DNA of 64,000 bases from CAVSMC01 sp963798655. Lineage in GTDB: Bacteria > Pseudomonadota > Gammaproteobacteria > Burkholderiales > Casimicrobiaceae. The notes below the pieces were generated by a model that saw only the letters and a list, made by a program, of their open reading frames with translations, was not told the DNA's origin and did no database searches. Shown piece after piece: positions 22,816 to 31,913 of the stretch. The stretch lies in assembly GCA_963798655.1 (NCBI GenBank), contig CAWCUH010000004.1, forward strand, positions 1,054,001-1,118,000, written 5' to 3'. The translations under genes were made by a program, and so were the position numbers. Position 1 is the first letter of the stretch. Each line of letters begins with the position of its first letter.

Positions 22816-23457
22816 ATGGCCCGCGCCGCGGCTGCGCCGTCGCGCCCGCGCAGCCGCAGGTCAGGCGCGGGCGGAACGCTGCTCGGCATCTTCATCGGCA
22901 TGGCGCTCGGCCTCGCGCTCGCCGTCGGCGTCGCCTTCTATCTGCTGCGATCGGGCAATCCTTACCAGCCAAGCGCGACGTCGCAAGGGCGCGACGCGAA
23001 GGAAGGCTCACGCATCGCCAGATCCGATGCGCCCGCCGGCGACAAGCCCCGGTTCGATTTCTACAAGATCCTGCCCGGCGGCGAGGAGCCGAAGCTGCAG
23101 TCGAAGCCGCCGCCCGACCGAGTGACCGCCGAGCGTGCGGTGCAGCCGCCGGCGAAGCACGACGCGACGACGCTCGCCAAGGCGGACGAGCGCCTGTCGG
23201 CCGACAAGGTGCAGCCGAGGACGGGGGATCGTTTCTGGCTGCAGGCGGGCTCGTTCGCCGGCGAGGGCGAGGCGGAGAACCTCAAGGCGCGCCTCGCGCT
23301 CGCCGGATGGGAAGCATCGGTGCAGACAGCCGACGTAGCGGAGAAGGGCACGCGCTATCGCGTTCGGCTGGGACCTTACGACAACACCGATGAGCTGAAT
23401 CGCGTGAAGTCGGATCTCGCGAAGCGCGGCTTCGACGTCGCGGTCATCAAATACTGA
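22816..23457 (+). CDS. SPOR-domain membrane protein (FtsN-like)
   Basis: Probable cell-division accessory protein binding septal glycan strands denuded of peptides. The 213-residue reading has a basic cytoplasmic N-terminus, one membrane helix (GTLLGIFIGMALGLALAVGV, about residues 22-42), a Pro/Lys-rich periplasmic linker and a C-terminal SPOR domain beginning FWLQAGSF (about 138-213). Start chosen at ATG 22816 because homologues begin MAR- just before a basic GG segment; an in-frame ATG at 22774 would add 14 residues. It sits between argS and dsbA, a common betaproteobacterial order. Not close enough to FtsN to give the symbol. Confidence 0.85.
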   Translation: MARAAAAPSRPRSRRSGAGGTLLGIFIGMALGLALAVGVAFYLLRSGNPYQPSATSQGRDAKEGSRIARSDAPAGDKPRFDFYKILPGGEEPKLQSKPPPDRVTAERAVQPPAKHDATTLAKADERLSADKVQPRTGDRFWLQAGSFAGEGEAENLKARLALAGWEASVQTADVAEKGTRYRVRLGPYDNTDELNRVKSDLAKRGFDVAVIKY

Positions 23458-23577
23458 TCGACGCCGGTCGGCCTGGCGGAACTCGGAGCCTTCACACGCA
23501 GCCCAAGCGACGCCCTTGCCAGCACCCCATATCGCGGCGATCAGCTTTTGTCGCCGCCTCACGACGGAGATAGCACG

Positions 23578-24240
23578 ATGCAACCGATGTCCCGCCCACT
23601 TCGCCGCCTTGCCGCGGTGCTCGTCGTCGCGCTCGCGACGACGCTCGCGATCGCAGGCGCCGCGGCCCAGGGCGTCGAGGAAGGCAAGCAGTACGTGAGG
23701 CTGCGCAATCCGCAGCCGGTCGAGACGGGCAACAAGATCGAGGTGATCGAGTTCTTCTCGTATGGTTGCCCGCATTGCGCGCACCTCGAGCCCGAGCTGC
23801 AGCCGTGGCTGAAGAGCATTCCTCCCGACGTCGCGTTTCGCCGCGTGCCGGTGCTGTTCAACTCGAGCTGGGTGACTCTCGCGAAGATCTACTACACGCT
23901 CGAAGCGCTCGGCGACGAAGCCCGGCTCTCGCCGCTCGTGTTCAAGGCGATCCACGAGCAGAACATCAACCTGTCGAACGACAAGGCGTTCCTCGACTGG
24001 GTCGCGAAGCAGGGCGTCGATCGCAAGAAGGCCGAGGACATGCTCAATTCGTTCGCGATCAACGGCAAGGTCAACAAGGCGAAGTCGCAGGCGGCCGCGT
24101 ACCGGATCGAGTCGGTGCCCACGGTAGTCGTCGACGGCAAGTACGTGACCGCGCCCGACAAGGCCGGCTCGCATGCGGCGATTCCGGGCGTGATCAACGC
24201 GCTCGTCGCCAAGGCGCGCGCCGAGCGGCCGAAGACGTAA
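23578..24240 (+). CDS. dsbA: Thiol:disulfide interchange protein DsbA
   Basis: Periplasmic oxidase that introduces disulfides into exported proteins and is recycled by DsbB. The product is 220 residues with a Sec signal peptide (about 1-30, cleaved after AAA or AQG), the thioredoxin-fold active site CPHC (Cys64, Cys67) in FFSYGCPHCAHLEP, and the cis-proline loop VPTVVVDGKY. The ATG at 23578 is preceded by GGAG at a good distance. Directly precedes an SDR gene with little spacing. Confidence 0.95.
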   Translation: MQPMSRPLRRLAAVLVVALATTLAIAGAAAQGVEEGKQYVRLRNPQPVETGNKIEVIEFFSYGCPHCAHLEPELQPWLKSIPPDVAFRRVPVLFNSSWVTLAKIYYTLEALGDEARLSPLVFKAIHEQNINLSNDKAFLDWVAKQGVDRKKAEDMLNSFAINGKVNKAKSQAAAYRIESVPTVVVDGKYVTAPDKAGSHAAIPGVINALVAKARAERPKT

Positions 24241-24262
24241 CGCGAACCGCGGTGTCACCGAC

Positions 24263-25030
24263 CTGAACGTCTTCATCACCGGCGCGTCGTCGGGACTCGG
24301 TACGGCGCTCGCGTGGCAATACGCGCGTGCCGGCGCCACCGTCGGCTTGTTCGCGCGCCGCCCCCAGGCGCTGCGGCGCATCGCCGTGGAGCTCGCAGAG
24401 CAGCGGGTCGCGCGCTACGCGACCTATCCGGGCGACGTCCGCGACGCCGACGTGCTCGCTGCCGCCGCGGCCGATTTCATGAAGCGCTTCGGCACGCCCG
24501 ACATCGTCATCGGCAATGCCGGCGTGTCGCGCGGGACGTCCACCGAGCACGCCGAGGACGCGGCGGCGTTCCGCGCGGTCTTCGACACCAATGTTCTCGG
24601 CCTGGTGCACACGTTCCAGCCGTTCGTTGGCGCCATGAAAGCCGCGCATCGCGGCGCGCTCGTCGGCATCGCGAGCATCGCCGGTTTCCGCGGGCTCGCA
24701 GGCTCCGCGGCGTACTCGGCGTCGAAGGCCGCGGCGATCTCCTATCTCGAGAGCCTTCGGCTCGAGATGGCGCGGTCCGGCGTCGCCGTGGTGACCGTGT
24801 GTCCCGGCTACATCGCGACGCCGATGACGGCGGGCAATCCCTATCGAATGCCGTTCATACTTGAAGCGGACGAGGCGGCGCGGCTCATCGTGCGCGCGAT
24901 CGAGCGCCGGCGGCGCTTCTACGTTCTGCCGTGGCCGATGGCGATCGTCGGCCGGCTGCTGCGCGTGCTGCCGAGGCCGCTCTACGACGCGGTGTTCTCG
25001 CGCGCACCGCGCAAGCCGCGCGCACCCTGA
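24263..25030 (+). CDS. Short-chain dehydrogenase/reductase
   Basis: Classical NAD(P)-dependent SDR, about 255 residues; the substrate cannot be told. It has the cofactor loop TGASSGLG right at the N-terminus, the NAG motif in GNAGVS, Ser in GIASIAGF and the catalytic YSASK. The C-terminus is a basic, hydrophobic segment (PWPMAIVGRLLRVLPRPLYD) seen in membrane-associated SDRs. No ATG, GTG or TTG precedes the TGASSGLG loop in frame; the only sensible start is CTG 24263 (LNVFITGASS, where M is expected). Starting at 24347 would delete the cofactor loop. Either CTG is used or a base is wrong. The stop lies 1 base before the next gene. Confidence 0.82.
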   Translation: MNVFITGASSGLGTALAWQYARAGATVGLFARRPQALRRIAVELAEQRVARYATYPGDVRDADVLAAAAADFMKRFGTPDIVIGNAGVSRGTSTEHAEDAAAFRAVFDTNVLGLVHTFQPFVGAMKAAHRGALVGIASIAGFRGLAGSAAYSASKAAAISYLESLRLEMARSGVAVVTVCPGYIATPMTAGNPYRMPFILEADEAARLIVRAIERRRRFYVLPWPMAIVGRLLRVLPRPLYDAVFSRAPRKPRAP

Positions 25031-25031
25031 G

Positions 25032-25844
25032 GTGAGCGCCGGCGCGCTGGTCGACTGGGCCGGCACCGAGCACCGGCCGGCGGGCGGCGACGTACGGATC
25101 GCATCGCTGGTGCCGAGCCTGACCGAGCTCCTCTTTTCGCTCGGTCTCGGCGCGCACGTCGTCGCGCGCACCGGGTTCTGCGTGCATCCGCGCGAGCATG
25201 TCCGGCGCGTGCCGAAGGTCGGCGGCACGAAGGACGTCGCTCTCGACAAGCTCGTCGCGCTCGCTCCGACGCACGTCGTCGTCAACGTCGACGAGAACCG
25301 TCGAGCCGTCGTCGACGCCGCGCGCGCGTTCGTGCCGAACGTCGTCGTCACGCATCCGTGCGAGCCGGACGACAATCTTCGGCTGTACGCGCTGTTCGGC
25401 GCGCTGTTCGCACGCGAGCGCGAAGCGCAGCGTCTCGCGACCGAATATCGCGCCGCTCGCGACGCGCTGGTCAGCGCAACGCGGTCGCTCGCGCGGGAAA
25501 ACGTGCTCTACCTGATCTGGACGAAGCCTTGGATGAGCGTCGCGCGCGACACGTACATCGCCGCGACGCTTGCGCTCGCCGGCTGGGACACGGTCCCCGC
25601 CGAAGCGACGGTGCGCTATCCCGAGGTCGAAGACGAATCGCCGACGTGGTCCGACGCGCAGCGCATATTGCTGTCAACGGAGCCGTACGCGTTTCGCGAG
25701 CGCGACGCGCGTGCCGTCGCCGCGCGCCGCGCACGGCCGGTCATGCTGATCGATGGCGAGATGACGTCGTGGTACGGCTCGCGCGCGATCGCCGGCATGC
25801 GCTATCTCGCCGACGTGCGGCGCAGAGCCGCTCACGTCGCCTGA
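25032..25844 (+). CDS. Cobalamin-binding-type protein (BtuF-like, no signal peptide)
   Basis: Member of the helical-backbone metal-receptor family (TroA/BtuF fold), annotated in relatives as cobalamin-binding protein. The 270-residue product contains ASLVPSLTELLFSLGLGAHV, RTGFCVHP, VGGTKDVALDKLVAL and PTHVVVNVDEN, and the second lobe with LIDGEMTSWYGSRAI. The N-terminus (SAGALVDWAGTEHRPAG) is not a signal peptide, so unlike E. coli BtuF it seems cytoplasmic. No ABC transporter partners are nearby. GTG start at 25032, 1 base after the SDR stop, suggests co-transcription with it. The ligand is unproven. Confidence 0.75.
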   Translation: MSAGALVDWAGTEHRPAGGDVRIASLVPSLTELLFSLGLGAHVVARTGFCVHPREHVRRVPKVGGTKDVALDKLVALAPTHVVVNVDENRRAVVDAARAFVPNVVVTHPCEPDDNLRLYALFGALFAREREAQRLATEYRAARDALVSATRSLARENVLYLIWTKPWMSVARDTYIAATLALAGWDTVPAEATVRYPEVEDESPTWSDAQRILLSTEPYAFRERDARAVAARRARPVMLIDGEMTSWYGSRAIAGMRYLADVRRRAAHVA

Positions 25845-25998
25845 CGCGATCGGCTGACTGTCGCTTGGGGCGCCGCAATCGCCCGCCTGCGGGTTCCCGG
25901 TGCGGCCGCAGGCGTCGACCCAACGACGCCCGGCGACCGCACCACCCGCGACGGCCGGCGCGGCGCACGCGCTCCCGTCAGCCGGTCGCCTTGCGCGA

Positions 25999-27783
25999 CT
26001 AAAGCGGAACGCGCACGCCGATCGTGACGCCGTACGCGTCGCCGTCGTTCTTGCCCGCGGTCGCCGAGCCGTACACGAAGCCGGTGAAGCGGCCGAAATC
26101 CATCGCCGCGCCGACGTCGAACGATGCCCAGTCACTGTCGACGTGATAGGCGGGCACGGTGAAGCGCGACATGCCCGGCACGATCGCCGTGACGTTGCGA
26201 TCTCCGTTGTTGAGCTCGTTTTCCCACAGCACGCGGGCGAACGGTCGCACGTTGCCGAGCGTTCCGGTCGCCTGCCAGCCGGCGCTCACGATCGACGAGT
26301 GCCGGTTCTGCTGGTCGTACGCGAGAACCGTGCTGTCGCTGCCGTTCTCCTGGAACGCGCGCACCTTGATGTCCTGCCACGTGTACTTGACGATCGGTCC
26401 GTGCAGCAGGTTGTTGTACGTGAACCAGTAGCCGCCGAGCACGCGACCGGTCAGGTGCGTGCCGCGCGTGTCGCCGCTCTCGGTGCGCGTGAGCGCGTTC
26501 AGCTGAAACGTCCGATGCACGTCCTTGAAGTCGAGGTCGCCGACGCCGAGCGATCCGCCGACGTACCACGGCCCCATGCCGTAGCCCGCATACAGCGTGC
26601 CGCTCGGCTCGTTCAGCTTGTAGCCGCCGTTGCCGAAGTCGCCCTTGTTCTCGGTCCAGCTGAACGCGCCGCCGATGATCAGCGCGTCGGAGACCTTGGC
26701 GTCGATGCCGACGCTCACCGTGTTGAGGTCGGCGTTGCCTTCGAAGAAGCCGCTCTTCAGGTCCGGATGCGAGTAGTCGTACGTAACCCAGACATCGGTC
26801 TTGTTGGTCGGGCGCGGCGCCCCCACGGACGACAGCATCCGGCTGTCGATCGCGCGGAAGTTCGCCTTCTCGGCGGCGAGCGGCGCTTCGGCCAGCATCG
26901 CCATCTGCTGCGGCGCCTGGATCGTCGCGACCGCCGCGGCGGCGAGCAGCTGATTGAACGCGGTCGTCTGGTGCCGGCCGTCTGCGAAGACGTACGTCCG
27001 CGCGGCATCCGGCGCGACCAGCGTCGACGGCGTGCAACTTACTGCGCTAGACGTCGTGCACGCGGGCGTCGTCGCGTTGATGAATCCGAATGCCGCGGGA
27101 TTGGACGTCACCTCCTGAATCAGCCGGAACGAATTCACCGGAATCACGTTGAGTCCGAGTTGCGCGATGCCGGCGGTCATCGTCGAGTTGAAGAGGTCGG
27201 ACAGCGCGGTGAACTGCGCCGCCTGTCCGGTTGCGGCGACGTCGGGCGTCCTGCCGGCATCGACCAGGTTGTAAACGACGATGTAGCGTGCGCCGGCCGC
27301 GCGTAGCCGACCGATTTGCGCGACGAGATCCGTCGCTGCCTGCGCGAAACCCGCCTGAAGCTGCGCAACCGAGATCTGTCCGGCGAGCGCCTGCCCGCCG
27401 AGCACTGCGAGATCGTTGCCGCCGCCCTGAATCTGGTAAAGCGCGTTCGGATCGAGCGGCCCGGCGCTCAGAAGCTGCGTGACTTGCTGCGCGATCGAGA
27501 TGTTCGGCGCGTTCGCCGGAATGAGCGGCGACGGCGCATTGATGCGTGCACCGCCTTGCGCGAAATCGAGGCCGCCGCGGAACGACGGCGTCAGCACGAA
27601 TCCGAATGCCTGCGTCACGTACTCGGCCGCGGTGAGGCCGGGATTGGTCGTGAATCGCGCGCCGTACTGGCCGGCATCGCTCAGGCTGTCGCCGAAAACG
27701 ACGGCGCCGGTGAACTGCGCGGTCGCGAGTCCCGGCGCAACCATGAGTGCAGCGGCGAGCGCAGTCCGTTTGAAGCTCCGCAT
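25999..27783 (-). CDS. Autotransporter GDSL esterase/lipase (EstA-like)
   Basis: Outer-membrane type V esterase. The 594-residue protein has a signal peptide (1-22, GLATA), then a GDSL/SGNH hydrolase passenger: block I FGDSLSD with Ser33, a Gly block, block III GGGNDL, and block V with the Asp-His pair ADGRHQT. The C-terminal third (about 320-594) is a 12-strand-type autotransporter barrel (WVTYDYS, YAGYGMGPWYVGG, and similar). The last residues are VGVRVPL rather than ending in Phe or Trp, unusual for a BAM-assembled barrel. Monocistronic, divergent from the FecR-type gene. Confidence 0.88.
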   Translation of the reverse strand: MRSFKRTALAAALMVAPGLATAQFTGAVVFGDSLSDAGQYGARFTTNPGLTAAEYVTQAFGFVLTPSFRGGLDFAQGGARINAPSPLIPANAPNISIAQQVTQLLSAGPLDPNALYQIQGGGNDLAVLGGQALAGQISVAQLQAGFAQAATDLVAQIGRLRAAGARYIVVYNLVDAGRTPDVAATGQAAQFTALSDLFNSTMTAGIAQLGLNVIPVNSFRLIQEVTSNPAAFGFINATTPACTTSSAVSCTPSTLVAPDAARTYVFADGRHQTTAFNQLLAAAAVATIQAPQQMAMLAEAPLAAEKANFRAIDSRMLSSVGAPRPTNKTDVWVTYDYSHPDLKSGFFEGNADLNTVSVGIDAKVSDALIIGGAFSWTENKGDFGNGGYKLNEPSGTLYAGYGMGPWYVGGSLGVGDLDFKDVHRTFQLNALTRTESGDTRGTHLTGRVLGGYWFTYNNLLHGPIVKYTWQDIKVRAFQENGSDSTVLAYDQQNRHSSIVSAGWQATGTLGNVRPFARVLWENELNNGDRNVTAIVPGMSRFTVPAYHVDSDWASFDVGAAMDFGRFTGFVYGSATAGKNDGDAYGVTIGVRVPL

Positions 27784-27924
27784 GGCGGTTCTCCCGAAAA
27801 AGCGTGTTGTTGGAAAGTGCTGACGTTCGTACGCGATTTTAATCCATACGTGATCGCGCCGCCGACCGTGAGCATTCGTCGGCGAGGGTCAACGGCGCGC
27901 CGTGCCGAGCCGTTGTGGCCTTTC

Positions 27925-29892
27925 ATGATCGCCGATTTCGTGCATCGATCGTCTTGCGTGTCGCGTGCGTTGCTCGTTGCCGCGCTCGCGCTCGTCGTCC
28001 TGTTCTCGGCGAGCGCGCACGGCGAGGACGACGACCTTCCCGGTCGGGTCGCGCGTGTCGCCGATTTCGCCGGCGAACTGTTCGCGGCGCCGGAGGACCA
28101 GGCAGACGATTGGACGGCGATCGGCCTCAATCAGCCCGTCACCAGCGGCGACAATCTCTGGGTGGCGGCGAACGGTCGCGCCGAGATCGACTACGGTGGC
28201 GGTCAGTTCCGAATCGCCGGCGGCACCAGCGTGCACGTGTCGCGGCTCGACGATCGCGAGGTCGCGCTGTTCGTTGCGCAAGGCCGGCTCATCGTTCGCG
28301 TGCGTGCGCTCGATCCCGGGAACGACGTCGCCTATGTCGACACGCCGAACACGCAGGTGCGGCTGCTCCGTGCAGGACTCTATCGGATCGACGTCGACCC
28401 CGACGCCAAGACGACGACGCTGGTCGTGCGCGAAGGCGAGGCAACGGTCGCGCTCGCGAGCAGCGAACAGCAGGCGTTGGCGGGACAGCGCGTCACAGTG
28501 GCCGGCGTGGGCGCAGCGGACGCCGAAGTCGGCAATGGCGGCGGCATCGATACGTTCGATGCGTGGAGCGCAGGCCGCGATCGCCGCTACGAGCGCGCGC
28601 GCTCGGCGAGCTACGTCTCTCCGCAAATGGTCGGCTACGCCGATCTCGACGGTTACGGCGCGTGGGAGACGTCGTCCACGTACGGTCCCGTCTGGTATCC
28701 GGCGGTCGCGCTCGCCGACTGGGCACCGTACCGGTTCGGCCATTGGACCTGGGTGCGCGGCTTCGGCTACACCTGGGTCGACGACGCGCCGTGGGGCTAC
28801 GCGCCGTCGCATTACGGTCGCTGGGTGCACGAGCGTGGCCGCTGGGGTTGGTGTCCCGGGCAATACGTCGTGCGTCCGCAGTGGGCGCCGGCGCTGGTCG
28901 CCTGGTACGGCGGCAGCGGCTGGTCGCTGTCGACGAGCTACGGCTCGCCCGTGTATGGCTGGGTGCCGCTCGCCTGGGGCGAGCCGTATATGCCATGGTG
29001 GGGTCGCTGCTCGCACGACTGCTGGGTTCGCTTCAACCGCCCGTATGCCGTCAACGTCGCCGAGCGTCCGCGCCGGCCACCGGCGGTCCATGCCAATCTG
29101 CGCGTGCCTGGCGCGATCACCGCGGTGCCGGGTTCGGCGCTCGCCGGCTCGCGGCCGGTGGCGAACAACCGCGTGCCGATCCGCGGGGCCGCGCCGCCGC
29201 CTGCGCTGGGCGTCGCGCCAGCGATCAAGCCGTTGATGGTTGGACAGCCGATCGTGCGGCCCGGAACTCGCGGCGCGCCGCCGCCTGCGTCGGCGCTGTA
29301 TCAGGGATCGTCGCGTCGGGGTGCTCCAGCGCCATCGACGCTCGTCACGCCGGCGCCGTCGGCGTCCCCGGCGTCGCCGTTCGGCACGCGGCAGGCTGCT
29401 CCTGCGCCGCCGCTCGCTGCCCCGGCCGCGCCGTCGCGCGCGTTCACGCCGACGCCGAGCGCAGCGCCGCGTGGTCAGCCCGGGCAGATGCCTCCGCCGC
29501 GGGTTGCGCCCGCTCCACCGCCGGCAGCCATTGCGCCGTCCGCGCCTGTGCCTCGGGTCGTTGCGCCGCTGCCGGCGCCGTCGAGTGCACCCGCCTCAGC
29601 GACTCCCAGGCCGCGGAGCACGCCGCTGCCTCCGCCGTCCGCCGTGCCCGCCGCACCGCCTGCGCCGCGTGGCGCGCCGCCGCCTCCGCCGTCCGCTGTG
29701 CCTGCCGCGCCGGCGCCTGCGCCGCGCGTGCTTGCGCCGTTGCCGGCGCCTCGCATCGCCCCGCCGCCGCCTCGCATCGTGCCGCCGCCGCCGTCACCGC
29801 CTGCCGCGCCGCAGAGTGCGCCGGCGGGGCAACCGCCGCGCGAGCATCCCGGGGCGAATCCACGCGGCGCGGCGCAACCCGAGCAGCGCTAG
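27925..29892 (+). CDS. FecR-domain / DUF6600 protein with proline-rich tail
   Basis: Exported protein of unknown role. From ATG 27925 it has a signal peptide (about residues 1-37, ending SASAHG), then a FecR-type domain (about 60-190: VTSGDNLWVAANGRAEIDY, TPNTQVRLLRAGLYRI). A Trp/Tyr/Gly-rich DUF6600-like region follows (about 215-390: GAWETSSTYGPVWYP, FGHWTWVRGFGYTW, WGYAPSHYGRW). The last 250 residues are low-complexity Pro/Ala/Arg with imperfect repeats such as PPPPSAVPAAPAP. No transmembrane or anti-sigma segment is seen, so a role in FecR-type signalling is doubtful. The frame is open upstream to 27316 but that part overlaps the divergent autotransporter gene and is not coding. Confidence 0.8.
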   Translation: MIADFVHRSSCVSRALLVAALALVVLFSASAHGEDDDLPGRVARVADFAGELFAAPEDQADDWTAIGLNQPVTSGDNLWVAANGRAEIDYGGGQFRIAGGTSVHVSRLDDREVALFVAQGRLIVRVRALDPGNDVAYVDTPNTQVRLLRAGLYRIDVDPDAKTTTLVVREGEATVALASSEQQALAGQRVTVAGVGAADAEVGNGGGIDTFDAWSAGRDRRYERARSASYVSPQMVGYADLDGYGAWETSSTYGPVWYPAVALADWAPYRFGHWTWVRGFGYTWVDDAPWGYAPSHYGRWVHERGRWGWCPGQYVVRPQWAPALVAWYGGSGWSLSTSYGSPVYGWVPLAWGEPYMPWWGRCSHDCWVRFNRPYAVNVAERPRRPPAVHANLRVPGAITAVPGSALAGSRPVANNRVPIRGAAPPPALGVAPAIKPLMVGQPIVRPGTRGAPPPASALYQGSSRRGAPAPSTLVTPAPSASPASPFGTRQAAPAPPLAAPAAPSRAFTPTPSAAPRGQPGQMPPPRVAPAPPPAAIAPSAPVPRVVAPLPAPSSAPASATPRPRSTPLPPPSAVPAAPPAPRGAPPPPPSAVPAAPAPAPRVLAPLPAPRIAPPPPRIVPPPPSPPAAPQSAPAGQPPREHPGANPRGAAQPEQR

Positions 29893-30042
29893 GTCGCGAG
29901 CAGGCCGAGCCGGTTGCCGTTCGTCGAGCGAGCTTCACCCGCTCGCCGTCTTTCAGCGCCGGCTTACCGCCGATCGACAGCGTGCGCGTCGCGCCAGTGC
30001 TCGGAGAATGCGCGAAGCGGTTGCCATCATGAAGTGCCTGTT

Positions 30043-31881
30043 TCAGCTCGCATCCGCACGAATGCGCACGTATGAGCCGGGAGCGGGCTCGATCACCTTG
30101 AGCTTTCCCGACTTGCCGGGAACGCGCGCCGGCACTTGCGCGCCGAGCTGCGGCGTCAGCCATTCGAGCCAGTCGGTCCACCACGATCCTTCGTGCGGCG
30201 TCGCGGCGGCGAGCCATTCGTCCGGGGAATCGGCGAGCTTCTCGTTCGTCCAGTAGCCGTACTTCTTCGCCGCCGGCGGGTTGATCATGCCCGCGATGTG
30301 CCCCGAGCCGGACAGCACGAAGCGCGACCCTCCGGCAAGGATCTGCGGTCCCGCGTACGTCGTCTTCCACGGCGCGATGTGGTCCTCGATCGCGGAAACG
30401 AAATAGGTCGGCACGTCGACCTTCGACAGGTCGATCGGTACGCCGTCGAGCGTGAGGCCGCCCGGCTCGCGCAGCCGGTTCTGCATGTACATGTTGCGCA
30501 GGTAGTAGCTGTGCATCTTCGCCGGCATCCGCGTCGCGTCGCTGTTCCAGTGCAGCAGATCGAACGGGAACGGGTCGCGGCCGAGCAGGTAGTTGTTGAT
30601 GACGAACGACCAGATCAGATCGTTGCCGCGGAGCATGTTGAACGTCGTCGCCATCTCGGATCCCTCGAGATAGCCGCGCTCGCTCATCTTCTTCTCGAGC
30701 ATCGACACCTGCGCCTCGTCGATGAACACGCCGAGGTCGCCGGCGCCGCTGAAATCGATCAACGCGCTCATGAACGAGGCGCTTGCGATCCGCTTGTCCT
30801 TCTTCGCCGCGAGATAGCCGAGCGTCGCGGCGAGGAGCGTGCCGCCGAGGCAGTAGCCGAGCGCGTTCACCTCGTCCTCGCCGGTTGCCTTCTCGACGGC
30901 GTCGAGCGCGGCGAGCATGCCGTCGCTCATGTAGTCCTCGAACTCCTTGTCGGCAAGCCGCGCGTCGGGGTTGACCCACGAAATCACGAACACCGTGATC
31001 CCCTGATCGAGCGACCACTTGATGAGCGAGTTCTTCTCGCGCAGGTCGAGGATGTAGTACTTGTTGATCCACGGCGGGATGATCAGCAGCGGACGCCGGT
31101 ATTGCTTCTTCGTCGTCGGCTCGTACTGGATCAGCTGCATCAACTCGGTCTGGTAGACGACCTTGCCCGGCGTGGTCGCGATATTGACGCCGAGCTCGAA
31201 CGCTTTCGGGTCGGTCATCGAGATCTTGAGCTGCCCGTTGCCGCGCTCGATGTCGTCGAGGAGGTTGTGCAGCCCCTTGACGAGGTTCTGTCCGCCACTC
31301 GCGACCGTCTCGCGGAACACTTCCGGATTGGTCAGCGCGAAGTTCGACGGCGCCATCGCGTCGATGTACTGGCGCGTGAAGAAGTCGACCTTCTTGCGCG
31401 TGCCGCTGTCGAGTCCCTCGACGGCTGCGACGGTGTCGTTCAGCCAGCGCGCGGCAATCAGGTAGCTCTGCTTCACATAGTCGAACAGCACGTGCTCTTC
31501 CCAATCCTCGTGACGGAAGCGCTTGTCGCTCTTCGCCGGTGCCGCGACCGGCTCGGCGGGCGCGCCCATCAGGCGGAACAGCGAGCTCTGCCACAGACTC
31601 ATGTAGTCCCACCAGAGGGTCATCTGCGATTCCGCCATCCGGTACGGATTCGCCAGCATCTTCGCGGCGAGCTCCATGAACGCCTTGCCGACGCCGAGCT
31701 CGTCGGTGACGATCGTCTTGCCGGTCTCCGCCTGCCGCGCGGCGAAGTCGCCGATCAGCTTCGCGCTCTTCTCGGCGGCGGACGCAAGCGATTCGGCGAG
31801 CGCGACGGGATCGTAGCCGGCGGCGGCTGGCTCGGCGGTCGCAGCGGGGTTGTCGCTCGTCGTGGTCACGGGTGTTGCCAT
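30043..31881 (-). CDS. phaC: Class I poly(3-hydroxyalkanoate) synthase
   Basis: Polymerises (R)-3-hydroxyacyl-CoA into storage polyester on cytoplasmic granules. The 612-residue protein has the class I N-terminal domain and an alpha/beta-hydrolase catalytic domain with the lipase-like box GYCLGG (nucleophile Cys344). Other family motifs are the PPWINKYYILDL signature, VSAIEDHIAPW with the Asp, and the catalytic His in GSGHIAGM. Length fits class I. No phaA, phaB or phasin gene is adjacent, though a thiolase lies 5 kb away in the leucine locus. Confidence 0.96.
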   Translation of the reverse strand: MATPVTTTSDNPAATAEPAAAGYDPVALAESLASAAEKSAKLIGDFAARQAETGKTIVTDELGVGKAFMELAAKMLANPYRMAESQMTLWWDYMSLWQSSLFRLMGAPAEPVAAPAKSDKRFRHEDWEEHVLFDYVKQSYLIAARWLNDTVAAVEGLDSGTRKKVDFFTRQYIDAMAPSNFALTNPEVFRETVASGGQNLVKGLHNLLDDIERGNGQLKISMTDPKAFELGVNIATTPGKVVYQTELMQLIQYEPTTKKQYRRPLLIIPPWINKYYILDLREKNSLIKWSLDQGITVFVISWVNPDARLADKEFEDYMSDGMLAALDAVEKATGEDEVNALGYCLGGTLLAATLGYLAAKKDKRIASASFMSALIDFSGAGDLGVFIDEAQVSMLEKKMSERGYLEGSEMATTFNMLRGNDLIWSFVINNYLLGRDPFPFDLLHWNSDATRMPAKMHSYYLRNMYMQNRLREPGGLTLDGVPIDLSKVDVPTYFVSAIEDHIAPWKTTYAGPQILAGGSRFVLSGSGHIAGMINPPAAKKYGYWTNEKLADSPDEWLAAATPHEGSWWTDWLEWLTPQLGAQVPARVPGKSGKLKVIEPAPGSYVRIRADAS

Positions 31882-31913
31882 GGGCGGTTACCTTTGCGTG
31901 AATGAATGCGCGG

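Noticed and set aside
27316..27924. Upstream extension of the FecR/DUF6600 frame
   Set aside because: It overlaps the well-supported autotransporter gene on the other strand and precedes a clear signal peptide at ATG 27925.
29893..30042. Minus-strand reading after phaC (TLSIGGKPALKDGERVKL) as a small gene
   Set aside because: It continues antisense through the FecR gene, has no start or known family, and only an artificial shift gives a neat end at 29889.
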